Positions 6,412 through 11,962 of a DNA stretch of 11,962 bases are shown here, piece by piece. The notes beneath the pieces are model-generated. The model did no database searches. It saw nothing but the letters and a program-made list of their open reading frames with translations, and was not told the origin of the DNA. A program made the translations under genes and the position numbers. The DNA is from Burkholderiales bacterium UBA4615 (GTDB taxonomy: Bacteria; Pseudomonadota; Gammaproteobacteria; Burkholderiales; Burkholderiaceae_E). Position 1 is the first letter of the stretch. Each line of letters begins with the position of its first letter. The stretch covers positions 1 through 11,962 of the forward strand of contig DGIT01000038.1 in the NCBI GenBank assembly GCA_002386465.1, read 5' to 3'.

Positions 6412-6439
6412 TGAGATCCGTGCCGGACGGAGCCCTCGG

Positions 6440-6449
6440 CCGGCGCCGG
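6440..6449. terminator. Possible weak shared terminator (GC palindrome + TTT)
   Basis: The perfect palindrome CCGGCGCCGG followed by TTT lies in the 40-nt gap between two convergent genes. It has no proper loop and only three T residues, so it is a poor intrinsic terminator. It is noted because it is the only GC-rich dyad in the convergent gap. Confidence 0.2.
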
Positions 6450-6451
6450 TT

Positions 6452-7492
6452 TCAGGTCAACGCACCCGCAGGCCGTTCCACACGGGTATAGAGCAGCTGG
6501 CTGGCCAGCATCGAGGCGACCCATGTTGCGAGCAGCGCCGCTGCCTGTACGCCTGGCGTGTGGGGGAGCCAGCGCTCAGCCGTAGCGTTGAATATCAGGC
6601 ACACCGGGTAATGCACCAAAAAGAGTGCGTAGGATCGGTCGCTCAACCAGGCTAATGCATGCGGGATGCGGCCCGAAGACCAGGCCGACCCAGGCCCGCT
6701 GCACATTGCCAGGACGCAGGCAGTCAGGCCAGCCAGCGCAATGCGGCTGCGCCACAGTGTCATCAGCGCCAAGGCCGTCAGCCCAATCATGAGCATGAGC
6801 AGCAGCCATCGACGTGCTGGACGGTCTTGCGATGTCGCACTCCACCACGCCAGTGCACCTAAGCCATAGGCGCCAAAAAAATACGGGCCCCAGGCGTCCA
6901 AGCTTGGGTCGGTATTCAGAACACACAGTGATACGGCGGTGCCGATTGCCACGGTAAGGATTGCGCAGGCCTCCAGGTTGATTTTGCGCAAACCCCACAT
7001 CAGGCACAGCATCAAGGCAAACAACTGCAGGTCAATGGCCACATACCAGAACCCGGCGGACAGGGCCGGCATGCCCAGGACATCCTGCAGCATCAGCGCG
7101 TTGGCCAGTACCTGAACAAAACTCGGTGCGGCCGGCGTGTGCGACAGATTCGCCCAATGGCGTGCGACCTCAGCCGCCAGAAGCGCCAGGATCAGCGCTA
7201 CCCAATACGGGCCACCAAGCCTGAGCCATCGTTTGCGCAGACTCCTCAGCAACTTGATGTCCGCCGGGCTGCCATCGGGCGCCAGCGCTCTAGCTGCCAG
7301 AAATCCGCCGATGACTAGAAACACCTGCACTGCCAGACGGGCATGCTCGGCCAGTGCATCGATCAGGTGCGGTGCGAGGGGCCGGGCATAGTCGCTCATC
7401 GGCCCATAGAGCGCGAAGTGGTGCAGCACAATCGCTTGTGCGGCCACGACTTTCAGCACATCAATGACAGGCAGTCGTGTAGTGGCCGACAT
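6452..7492 (-). CDS. Acyltransferase family 3 integral membrane protein
   Basis: Predicted inner-membrane O-acyltransferase of 346 residues, typical for the Acyl_transf_3/OafA-like family that acetylates or acylates cell-surface glycans and other acceptors. About ten hydrophobic segments are visible. Family landmarks are an N-terminal helix ending VLHHFALYGP (22-31) with the conserved histidine pair, VFLVIGGFLAAR (57-68; matches the usual 'FFVISGFL'), RKRWLRLGGPYWVAL (86-100), GFWYVAIDLQLFAL (147-160; usual 'WYLxxExQFY') and LSDRSYALFLVHYPV (283-297; usual 'SYxLYLxHxP'). The frame is open back to a TTG at 7573. The ATG at 7492 puts the first transmembrane helix near the N-terminus as in relatives, so I chose it, though its ribosome binding site is weak. 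No glycan-synthesis genes are adjacent, so the acceptor is unknown. It is divergent from the ugp operon and convergent with the DUF2059 gene. Confidence 0.88.
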   Translation of the reverse strand: MSATTRLPVIDVLKVVAAQAIVLHHFALYGPMSDYARPLAPHLIDALAEHARLAVQVFLVIGGFLAARALAPDGSPADIKLLRSLRKRWLRLGGPYWVALILALLAAEVARHWANLSHTPAAPSFVQVLANALMLQDVLGMPALSAGFWYVAIDLQLFALMLCLMWGLRKINLEACAILTVAIGTAVSLCVLNTDPSLDAWGPYFFGAYGLGALAWWSATSQDRPARRWLLLMLMIGLTALALMTLWRSRIALAGLTACVLAMCSGPGSAWSSGRIPHALAWLSDRSYALFLVHYPVCLIFNATAERWLPHTPGVQAAALLATWVASMLASQLLYTRVERPAGALT

Positions 7493-7571
7493 GAAGGGAA
7501 GGGGCCCTGAGCAAGAGGGCACAAGGGTCTGCGCCGTAGCGCGGATGCTGCACCAAGCGGCCCCATGTGCC

Positions 7572-7589
7572 AAGCGGTTCGAAGCGGTT
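7572..7589. repeat. Tandem AAGCGGTT direct repeat, 10-bp phased
   Basis: AAGCGGTT occurs at 7572-7579 and 7582-7589, exactly one helical turn apart. A third partial copy, CCAAGCGG, occurs at 7553-7560 and matches 7570-7577. Phasing by 10 bp is a common layout of activator or repressor sites, but no known regulator is recognised. Confidence 0.6.
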
Positions 7590-7607
7590 GAGCTACCATG
7601 GCGTCTG

Positions 7608-7630
7608 TGACACCCGACACGATGGTGTCA
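7608..7630. promoter_or_regulatory. Inverted repeat, candidate operator upstream of ugpB
   Basis: The arms TGACACC (7608-7614) and GGTGTCA (7624-7630) are perfectly complementary around a 9-nt centre. The half-site centres are 16 bp apart, close to one and a half turns. It overlaps the weak Pho-box-like stretch at 7625-7642. The cognate regulator is unknown. Confidence 0.35.
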
Positions 7631-7656
7631 TCAGCCTGCCCTAAGTTCGTCGATTC

Positions 7657-7672
7657 GGCTTCTTCGGGAGCC
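7657..7672 (+). other. cUUCGg tetraloop hairpin in the ugpB leader
   Basis: GGCTTC (7657-7662) pairs with GGAGCC (7667-7672), including one G-U pair, closing a TTCG loop. A C(UUCG)G tetraloop is unusually stable in RNA. It lies about 68 nt upstream of the ugpB start and has no T tract. It may be a leader or 5'-stabilising structure if transcription begins upstream. Confidence 0.5.
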
Positions 7673-7726
7673 CTTCCGATTGGCTGGCTGTGCGTGCATC
7701 GCACAGTGCGCCGGCCCAACGACCAC

Positions 7727-7732
7727 AGGAGA
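7727..7732 (+). promoter_or_regulatory. Ribosome binding site that decides the ugpB start
   Basis: AGGAGA lies 7 nt before the ATG at 7740 but only 1 nt before the in-frame ATG at 7734. The spacing therefore favours 7740, which also gives a signal peptide starting MKLRS. Confidence 0.75.
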
Positions 7733-7739
7733 AATGCTC

Positions 7740-9047
7740 ATGAAGCTCAGATCGCTCGCCCTCGCCATATTCGCATTGGCCGCCTCCTCCACCGCATCGG
7801 CTCAAACTGAAATCCAGTGGTGGCACTCCATGAGCGGTGCGCTCGGTGAATGGGTCAATGGCATCGCCAAAGACTTCAACGAGCAGCAAAAGGACTACAA
7901 GGTGGTGCCTACCTTCAAAGGTGGCTACGACGAATCCATGCCCGCCGCCATTGCCGCTTATCGCGCCGGCAACGCGCCGCACGTGCTGCAAGTCTTTGAA
8001 GTCGGGACCGCGACCATGATGGCCAGCAAGGGCGTCGTGGTGCCGGTGACCAAGGTGATGGCTGACGCCGGCATGAAGTTCGACCCCAAGGTCTATGTAC
8101 CCGCCGTCGCGGGTTACTACACGGCGCCGAACGGACAGATGATGAGCTTTCCGTTCAACAGCTCAACAACTGTCTTTCACTACAACAAGGATGCCTTCAA
8201 GGCAGCCGGTCTTGACCCCGACAAGCCGCCTCTGACCTGGCCCGAGGTCGCGCTGACCGCAGCCAAACTTAAAGCCAGCGGCCACAAGTGTCCCCTCACG
8301 ACCAGTTGGATGAGCTGGACCCAGCTCGAGAGTTTTTCGGCCTGGCATAACGTTGAGTTTGCGACCAAGCGAAATGGTTTCAACGGATTGGACGCACGTC
8401 TGGCATTCAATACGCCGCTGCACGTGCGGCACATCGAAAACCTCGCCAACCTGTCAAAGCAGGGTCTGTTCCATTACAAGGGTCGGGGCGCCGCACCCGA
8501 TGCAACGTTTGTGTCCGGCGAGTGTGCCATGTACACCGGCTCTTCGGCTGCGCGCGGCAACATCATGCGCAACGGCAAGTTTGCCTCGGGCATCTCGACC
8601 CTGCCGTACTACCCTGATGTAGAAGGTGCACCGCAGAACACGGTCATCGGCGGCGCAAGCCTGTGGGTCATGTCCGGTAAGAAGCCTGCCGAGTACAAAG
8701 GTGTTGCCGCATTCTTCGACTATCTCAGCCGCCCCGACATTCAGGCGAAGAACCATCAGATGACCGGCTATCTGCCGATCACCGGTGCAGCGTTCGAGAT
8801 GACCGAGAAGTCTGGCTTCTACAAGCAAAACCCAGGTGCAGAAGTCTCGGTCAATCAGATGATTCGCAAGACCACTGACAAATCCAGAGGGATTCGTCTG
8901 GGCAACTTCCTGCAAGTACGTGCGGTCATCGACGAGGAACTCGAGCAGGTGTGGTCCGGCAAGAAGTCGGCTAAGGACGCCCTCGATACTGCGGTGAAAC
9001 GCGGCAACGAGCAGCTCGAGCGTTTTGAGAAAGCCAACAAGTCCTGA
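7740..9047 (+). CDS. ugpB: sn-Glycerol-3-phosphate ABC transporter periplasmic binding protein UgpB
   Basis: Periplasmic receptor for sn-glycerol-3-phosphate and glycerophosphodiesters; it delivers them to the UgpAE-C transporter. With the start at 7740 it has 435 residues (E. coli UgpB has 438). A signal peptide covers about 1-21 (cleavage after ASA, before QTEIQWWHSMSG). Segments diagnostic of UgpB include GGYDES (61-66), GNAPHVLQVFEVGTATMMAS (77-96), PFNSST (138-143), YNKDAFKAAGLDP (148-160), NTVIGGASLWVM (300-311) and TGYLPIT (342-348), and the C-terminus LDTAVKRGNEQLERFEK (415-431). Residues at known ligand positions appear conserved: Y63, E87, W190 and W193 in SWMSW, the GGAS loop, Y344 and R386. 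The match to UgpB, rather than to general sugar-binding proteins, is close across the full length. It is the first gene of ugpBAEC. An upstream frame start at 7680 is not supported. Confidence 0.96.
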   Translation: MKLRSLALAIFALAASSTASAQTEIQWWHSMSGALGEWVNGIAKDFNEQQKDYKVVPTFKGGYDESMPAAIAAYRAGNAPHVLQVFEVGTATMMASKGVVVPVTKVMADAGMKFDPKVYVPAVAGYYTAPNGQMMSFPFNSSTTVFHYNKDAFKAAGLDPDKPPLTWPEVALTAAKLKASGHKCPLTTSWMSWTQLESFSAWHNVEFATKRNGFNGLDARLAFNTPLHVRHIENLANLSKQGLFHYKGRGAAPDATFVSGECAMYTGSSAARGNIMRNGKFASGISTLPYYPDVEGAPQNTVIGGASLWVMSGKKPAEYKGVAAFFDYLSRPDIQAKNHQMTGYLPITGAAFEMTEKSGFYKQNPGAEVSVNQMIRKTTDKSRGIRLGNFLQVRAVIDEELEQVWSGKKSAKDALDTAVKRGNEQLERFEKANKS

Positions 9048-9065
9048 TCATCGGACAATCTGCCG

Positions 9066-9986
9066 GTGCGCGCAGGCGTGCCGGCAGTCCGCAATCCTGT
9101 GTCGATCGAAAAACGCGTTCGTTTCAAACATCGGTGGTTGCCGTGGGCACTGATCGCCCCGCAAATGGCGATCGTGCTGATTTTCTTTTTCTGGCCTGCC
9201 GCCCAGGCGCTGTGGCAAAGCTTCATGCTGGAAGATGCTTTTGGCACCAGCAGCCAGTTTGTCGGACTGGAAAATTTTCAGCGCCTGTTCGCTGACGAAA
9301 CCTACCTGGCGTCGTTCAAGACGACGGCGGTCTTTTCAGTGCTGGTGGCGGTGTTGGGCCTGTCGATCGCGCTGGGGCTTGCCGTGATGGCAGACTCCGT
9401 GGTCAAGGGGGCGACCGTCTATCGCACCCTGCTGGTGTGGCCGTACGCGGTGGCACCTGCGATCGCAGGGGTGCTGTGGCTCTTCATGTTCGCGCCGTCA
9501 GTGGGAATCGTGAGTCATGCCCTGCGCGCGCTGGGCATCGAATGGAATCATCTGCTTAATTCCGGCCATGCCATGGCCCTGATCGTGATGGCCTCGATCT
9601 GGAAGCAGATCTCCTATAACTTTCTATTCTTTCTGGCCGGATTGCAGTCCATCCCCAAGAGTCTGATCGAGGCTGCTGCCATCGACGGTGCGCGCCCATG
9701 GCGCAGGTTCTGGACGATTGTCTTTCCGCTGCTCTCGCCCACGACTTTCTTTTTGCTGGTGATCAACATCGTCTACGCCTTCTTCGACACCTTTGCGATT
9801 GTCGATGCGGCCACCCAGGGCGGCCCCGGTAAAGACACCGCCATTCTGGTTTACCGGGCTTACTACGATGGCTTCAAGGCGATGGACCTTGGCGGTTCGG
9901 CGGTGCAGTCGGTGGTGCTGATGGCCATCGTGGTGGCGCTGACCGTTGTCCAGTTCCGTTATGTCGAACGCCGCGTGCAGTACTGA
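9066..9986 (+). CDS. ugpA: sn-Glycerol-3-phosphate ABC transporter permease UgpA
   Basis: Inner-membrane permease subunit of the UgpBAEC importer. It has six predicted membrane segments and the MalF/UgpA-type EAA loop, EAAAIDGARPWRRFWTIVFP (202-221), which contacts the ATPase UgpC. The N-terminal RWLPWALIAPQ (23-33), FFFWPAAQALWQSF (40-53) and SSQFVGLENFQRLF (62-75) closely resemble UgpA of enterobacteria. No ATG is available near the expected N-terminus. The GTG at 9066 gives 306 residues; an in-frame GTG at 9099 would give 295, matching the E. coli length, but neither has a good ribosome binding site. Either way, the gene begins within 18-51 nt of the ugpB stop, so translational coupling is likely. 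The ugpE gene follows after 14 nt. Identification is firm; the start codon is not. Confidence 0.95.
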   Translation: MRAGVPAVRNPVSIEKRVRFKHRWLPWALIAPQMAIVLIFFFWPAAQALWQSFMLEDAFGTSSQFVGLENFQRLFADETYLASFKTTAVFSVLVAVLGLSIALGLAVMADSVVKGATVYRTLLVWPYAVAPAIAGVLWLFMFAPSVGIVSHALRALGIEWNHLLNSGHAMALIVMASIWKQISYNFLFFLAGLQSIPKSLIEAAAIDGARPWRRFWTIVFPLLSPTTFFLLVINIVYAFFDTFAIVDAATQGGPGKDTAILVYRAYYDGFKAMDLGGSAVQSVVLMAIVVALTVVQFRYVERRVQY

Positions 9987-10000
9987 GTGCGGACACGAGC

Positions 10001-10858
10001 ATGGTTGAGCGACGTCCGATCCTTTCCCTGGTGGCACATCTGGTCCTGATCGTGGGGGTGGCGCTTGTCGCTTTTCCGCTGGTGGTGACCTTGATTGCAT
10101 CAACGCAGACTGCGCAGCAAATTGTGCAGCAGGCGCCCATGTCGCTGATTCCCGGCACTAACCTGATCGAGAGCTATCGCACTGCGCTCTTTGGCGGACA
10201 GTCCGAGTACGGGACTCGCATCGCACCGGTCGCCCCGATGATGTGGACGAGTCTGCTCAGTGCGCTGGCGATCGCAATCGGAAAGATCACGATTTCACTG
10301 TTGTCGGCGTTTGCTTTTGTGTACTTCCGGTTCCCCGGCCGCACGCTCTGTTTCTGGATGATCTTCGTGACCCTGATGCTGCCAGTGGAAGTGCGCATCG
10401 GACCGACCTATGAAGTCATTTCCAGTCTGGGCATGCTCAATACCTTTGCCGGGCTGACAGTACCGCTGGTGGCCTCGGCGACAGCCACGTTCCTGTTCCG
10501 GCAGTTCTTTCTGACTGTGCCCGATGAACTGGTCGAGGCTGCCCGCATCGATGGCGCCGGACCAATCCGATTTTTCCTGGATGTGCTGATCCCACTGTCG
10601 GCCACCAGCATTGCCGCGCTCTTTGTGATTCAGTTCATCTACGGTTGGAATCAGTACCTCTGGCCCTTGCTGGTCACCACCGATGAAAGCCGATACCCGA
10701 TCGTCATGGGGATCAAGCGAATGATTTCGGGTGGCGACGCGGCCAACGAATGGAATGTGATCATGGCCACCGCCATCCTCGCCATGTTGCCGCCCGCGCT
10801 GGTGGTGCTGCTGATGCAGAAGTGGTTTATCAAGGGACTCGTGGACACCGAAAAATGA
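10001..10858 (+). CDS. ugpE: sn-Glycerol-3-phosphate ABC transporter permease UgpE
   Basis: Second inner-membrane permease of the importer, forming the translocation pore with UgpA. It has 285 residues (E. coli UgpE has 281) and about six membrane helices. The opening MVERRPILSLVAHLVLIVGV and the segment APMSLIPGTNLIESY (45-59) are typical of UgpE. The EAA loop is EAARIDGAGPIRFFLDVLIP (179-198), and the late FIYGWNQYLWPLL (212-224) and YPIVMGIKRMISG (232-244) are well conserved in the family. Start ATG at 10001 lies 14 nt after the ugpA stop with only a weak purine stretch upstream, consistent with coupling. The ugpC gene follows 33 nt downstream. Confidence 0.96.
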   Translation: MVERRPILSLVAHLVLIVGVALVAFPLVVTLIASTQTAQQIVQQAPMSLIPGTNLIESYRTALFGGQSEYGTRIAPVAPMMWTSLLSALAIAIGKITISLLSAFAFVYFRFPGRTLCFWMIFVTLMLPVEVRIGPTYEVISSLGMLNTFAGLTVPLVASATATFLFRQFFLTVPDELVEAARIDGAGPIRFFLDVLIPLSATSIAALFVIQFIYGWNQYLWPLLVTTDESRYPIVMGIKRMISGGDAANEWNVIMATAILAMLPPALVVLLMQKWFIKGLVDTEK

Positions 10859-10881
10859 CGGCCGCACTGCATGGCTCATCC

Positions 10882-10887
10882 GGGAGG
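10882..10887 (+). promoter_or_regulatory. Ribosome binding site that decides the ugpC start
   Basis: GGGAGG lies 4 nt before the ATG at 10892. The in-frame ATG at 10871 has no purine-rich sequence at the right distance, and family members begin close to the 10892 start (MA.L.F..V.K.Y). The downstream start is therefore preferred. Confidence 0.7.
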
Positions 10888-10891
10888 CCGC

Positions 10892-11956
10892 ATGGCCGCA
10901 TTGTCGTTTCGTAAGGTCGTCAAAACCTATGGCGCCGGGTCGCAGGCGAACCGGGTGATCCATGGCGTTGATGCCGAGGTCACAGATGGCGAATTCATCG
11001 TGATCGTCGGACCGTCCGGTTGCGGAAAAAGTACGCTGCTGCGCATGGTGGCCGGTCTGGAGGAAATTTCGGGCGGTGAGATTCTGATTGGCGATCGGGT
11101 GGTCAACGACCTCGAGCCCGCCGAGCGAGATATCGCCATGGTGTTTCAAAATTACGCGCTCTATCCACACATGAGCGTGTTCGACAACATGGCTTATGGC
11201 CTCAAGATCGCACGGGTGCCGCGCGATCAGATCGAGGCGCGGGTGCGCAAGGCCGCTGCGGTGCTCGAGATCAGCGACTACCTCGACCGCAAGCCCCGCC
11301 AATTGTCGGGCGGGCAGAGGCAGCGGGTGGCCATGGGGCGCGCGATTGTGCGCCAGCCGCAGGTGTTCCTCTTTGATGAGCCGCTGTCCAATCTGGATGC
11401 CAAGCTCAGGGTGCAGACCCGACTGGAAATTCAGAAGCTGCACCGCGAGCTCGGCGTGACATCGCTTTTCGTCACCCACGACCAGGTGGAAGCCATGACC
11501 CTCGCGCAGCGCATGATCGTCATGAATCAGGGCGTGGTGGAGCAGATTGGCACGCCCGAGATGGTTTATCTCCAGCCTCGCACGACGTTTGTGGCCGGGT
11601 TCATCGGCTCGCCGCCCATGAATCTGCTGCCGGTACAGGTCGTCAACGGCACGGTTCGATTGGACGGCCTGGAATTACCCCTCGCGCGTCCAGCACCGCG
11701 CGATGGCGAACTGATTCTGGGTATACGCCCCGAGCATGCCCTGCCAGCCGGGCAGGGTTGGTCTGTGCAGGTGGAAGTCGTGGAGATGTTGGGCGCAGAG
11801 CGACTGGTCCACACCCGTCTGGGTGGTCAGACTTTCATTGTGCGTATGGATGCGGGCATAGCGCCTGCCATGCCGGGGCAAACCCTGAACCTGCAAACCG
11901 TGCCCGGACAGGAGCACTGGTTTGACCCTCAAACCCGGTTGCGAATCGAGCCATGA
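10892..11956 (+). CDS. ugpC: sn-Glycerol-3-phosphate ABC transporter ATP-binding protein UgpC
   Basis: Cytoplasmic ATPase that powers the UgpBAEC importer. It has 354 residues (E. coli UgpC has 356) and belongs to the MalK-type family. Nucleotide-binding motifs are all intact: Walker A GPSGCGKST (40-48), Q-loop Q86 in VFQNYALYPHMS, signature LSGGQ (138-142), Walker B VFLFDEP (158-164) with catalytic E163, and H-loop H196 in VTHDQVEAMTLAQR. A C-terminal regulatory (MalK-like, TOBE) domain from about 240 to the end includes FIGSPPMNLL (237-246) and LGIRPEH (276-282). In E. coli this domain takes part in regulation of transport by phosphate or by UgpQ; whether that holds here is inference. The TGA stop overlaps the ATG of the next frame. 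Confidence 0.96.
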   Translation: MAALSFRKVVKTYGAGSQANRVIHGVDAEVTDGEFIVIVGPSGCGKSTLLRMVAGLEEISGGEILIGDRVVNDLEPAERDIAMVFQNYALYPHMSVFDNMAYGLKIARVPRDQIEARVRKAAAVLEISDYLDRKPRQLSGGQRQRVAMGRAIVRQPQVFLFDEPLSNLDAKLRVQTRLEIQKLHRELGVTSLFVTHDQVEAMTLAQRMIVMNQGVVEQIGTPEMVYLQPRTTFVAGFIGSPPMNLLPVQVVNGTVRLDGLELPLARPAPRDGELILGIRPEHALPAGQGWSVQVEVVEMLGAERLVHTRLGGQTFIVRMDAGIAPAMPGQTLNLQTVPGQEHWFDPQTRLRIEP

Positions 11957-11962
11957 CCCTCA
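11953..11962 (+). CDS. Start of the next operon gene (partial, cut by window end)
   Basis: An ATG at 11953 overlaps the ugpC stop as ATGA and begins Met-Thr-Leu before the window ends. Four-base overlaps of this kind are typical of co-translated genes. In ugp operons the gene after ugpC is often ugpQ, a glycerophosphodiester phosphodiesterase, but ten bases cannot show this. Confidence 0.4.

Larger units (their letters stand above)
7493..7739. promoter_or_regulatory. Divergent control region, acyltransferase / ugp operon
   Basis: This 247-nt gap should carry the ugp promoter. It holds three AAGCGG words (7555, 7572, 7582), a 7-bp inverted repeat (7608-7630) and an 18-nt stretch at 7625-7642 that partly resembles a Pho box (GTGTCAT, 4 nt, CTGCCCT against CTGTCAT, 4 nt, CTGTCAT). 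It also holds a stable hairpin at 7657-7672. In E. coli the ugp operon is controlled by PhoB, so a Pho box is expected, but the match here is weak. No clear -10 could be assigned. Confidence 0.45.

Noticed and set aside
7493..7573. Extension of the acyltransferase to a TTG at 7573
   Set aside because: The added 27 residues precede the first membrane helix without family similarity; the ATG at 7492 gives the normal architecture.
10295..11479. Long open frame of 394 codons on the minus strand across ugpE and ugpC
   Set aside because: It lies antisense to two unmistakable transporter genes and its translation is rich in His, Gln and Arg with no domain, as expected for a shadow frame in high-G+C DNA.

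Overview
The window is high-G+C bacterial chromosomal DNA, densely coding on both strands with short intergenic gaps. The gene content points to a betaproteobacterium of the order Burkholderiales, possibly Alcaligenaceae-like. The reasons are an orphan Bug/TctC-type solute receptor, a class-I-like nitronate monooxygenase beside it, and a glycerol-3-phosphate ABC operon in the order ugpB-A-E-C. The taxonomic call is inference from gene families, not from a marker gene. I see no rRNA, tRNA, CRISPR array, insertion sequence or attachment site.

Layout, left half: a TetR-family regulator (159-782, +) converges on a three-gene minus-strand cluster. Read in its own direction this cluster is nitronate monooxygenase (4097-3114), Bug-type periplasmic binding protein (3101-2091) and M20 metallo-amidohydrolase (2011-818). 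The first two genes are 12 nt apart; the last two are separated by 79 nt that hold a perfect 7-bp hairpin. This looks like a small catabolic or scavenging module (receptor, flavin oxidase, amide hydrolase) whose substrate cannot be read from the sequence. Divergent from it is a zinc-free quinone oxidoreductase (4246-5220, +).

Middle: a very small protein consisting mainly of sigma-70 region 4 (5490-5248, -) and a secreted DUF2059 protein (5743-6411, +) are divergent. The 252-nt interval between them contains a perfect 14-bp inverted repeat with a 5-nt loop. An acyltransferase-3 membrane protein (7492-6452, -) converges on the DUF2059 gene.

Right half: a plus-strand operon for uptake of sn-glycerol-3-phosphate and glycerophosphodiesters: ugpB (periplasmic receptor), ugpA and ugpE (permeases), ugpC (ATPase). 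The window ends 10 nt into a further reading frame whose ATG overlaps the ugpC stop (ATGA); ugpQ would be the expected gene. The 247-nt region between the acyltransferase and ugpB holds repeated AAGCGG words, an inverted repeat, a weak Pho-box-like match and a cUUCGg-capped hairpin, so it is the most likely control region of the operon.

Most of the window is recognisable metabolism and transport. I did not find a convincing undescribed multi-gene system. The most unusual items are the sigma-region-4-only gene, which lacks two key -35-contact residues, with its structured upstream region, and the unassigned nitronate monooxygenase/Bug/M20 cluster.
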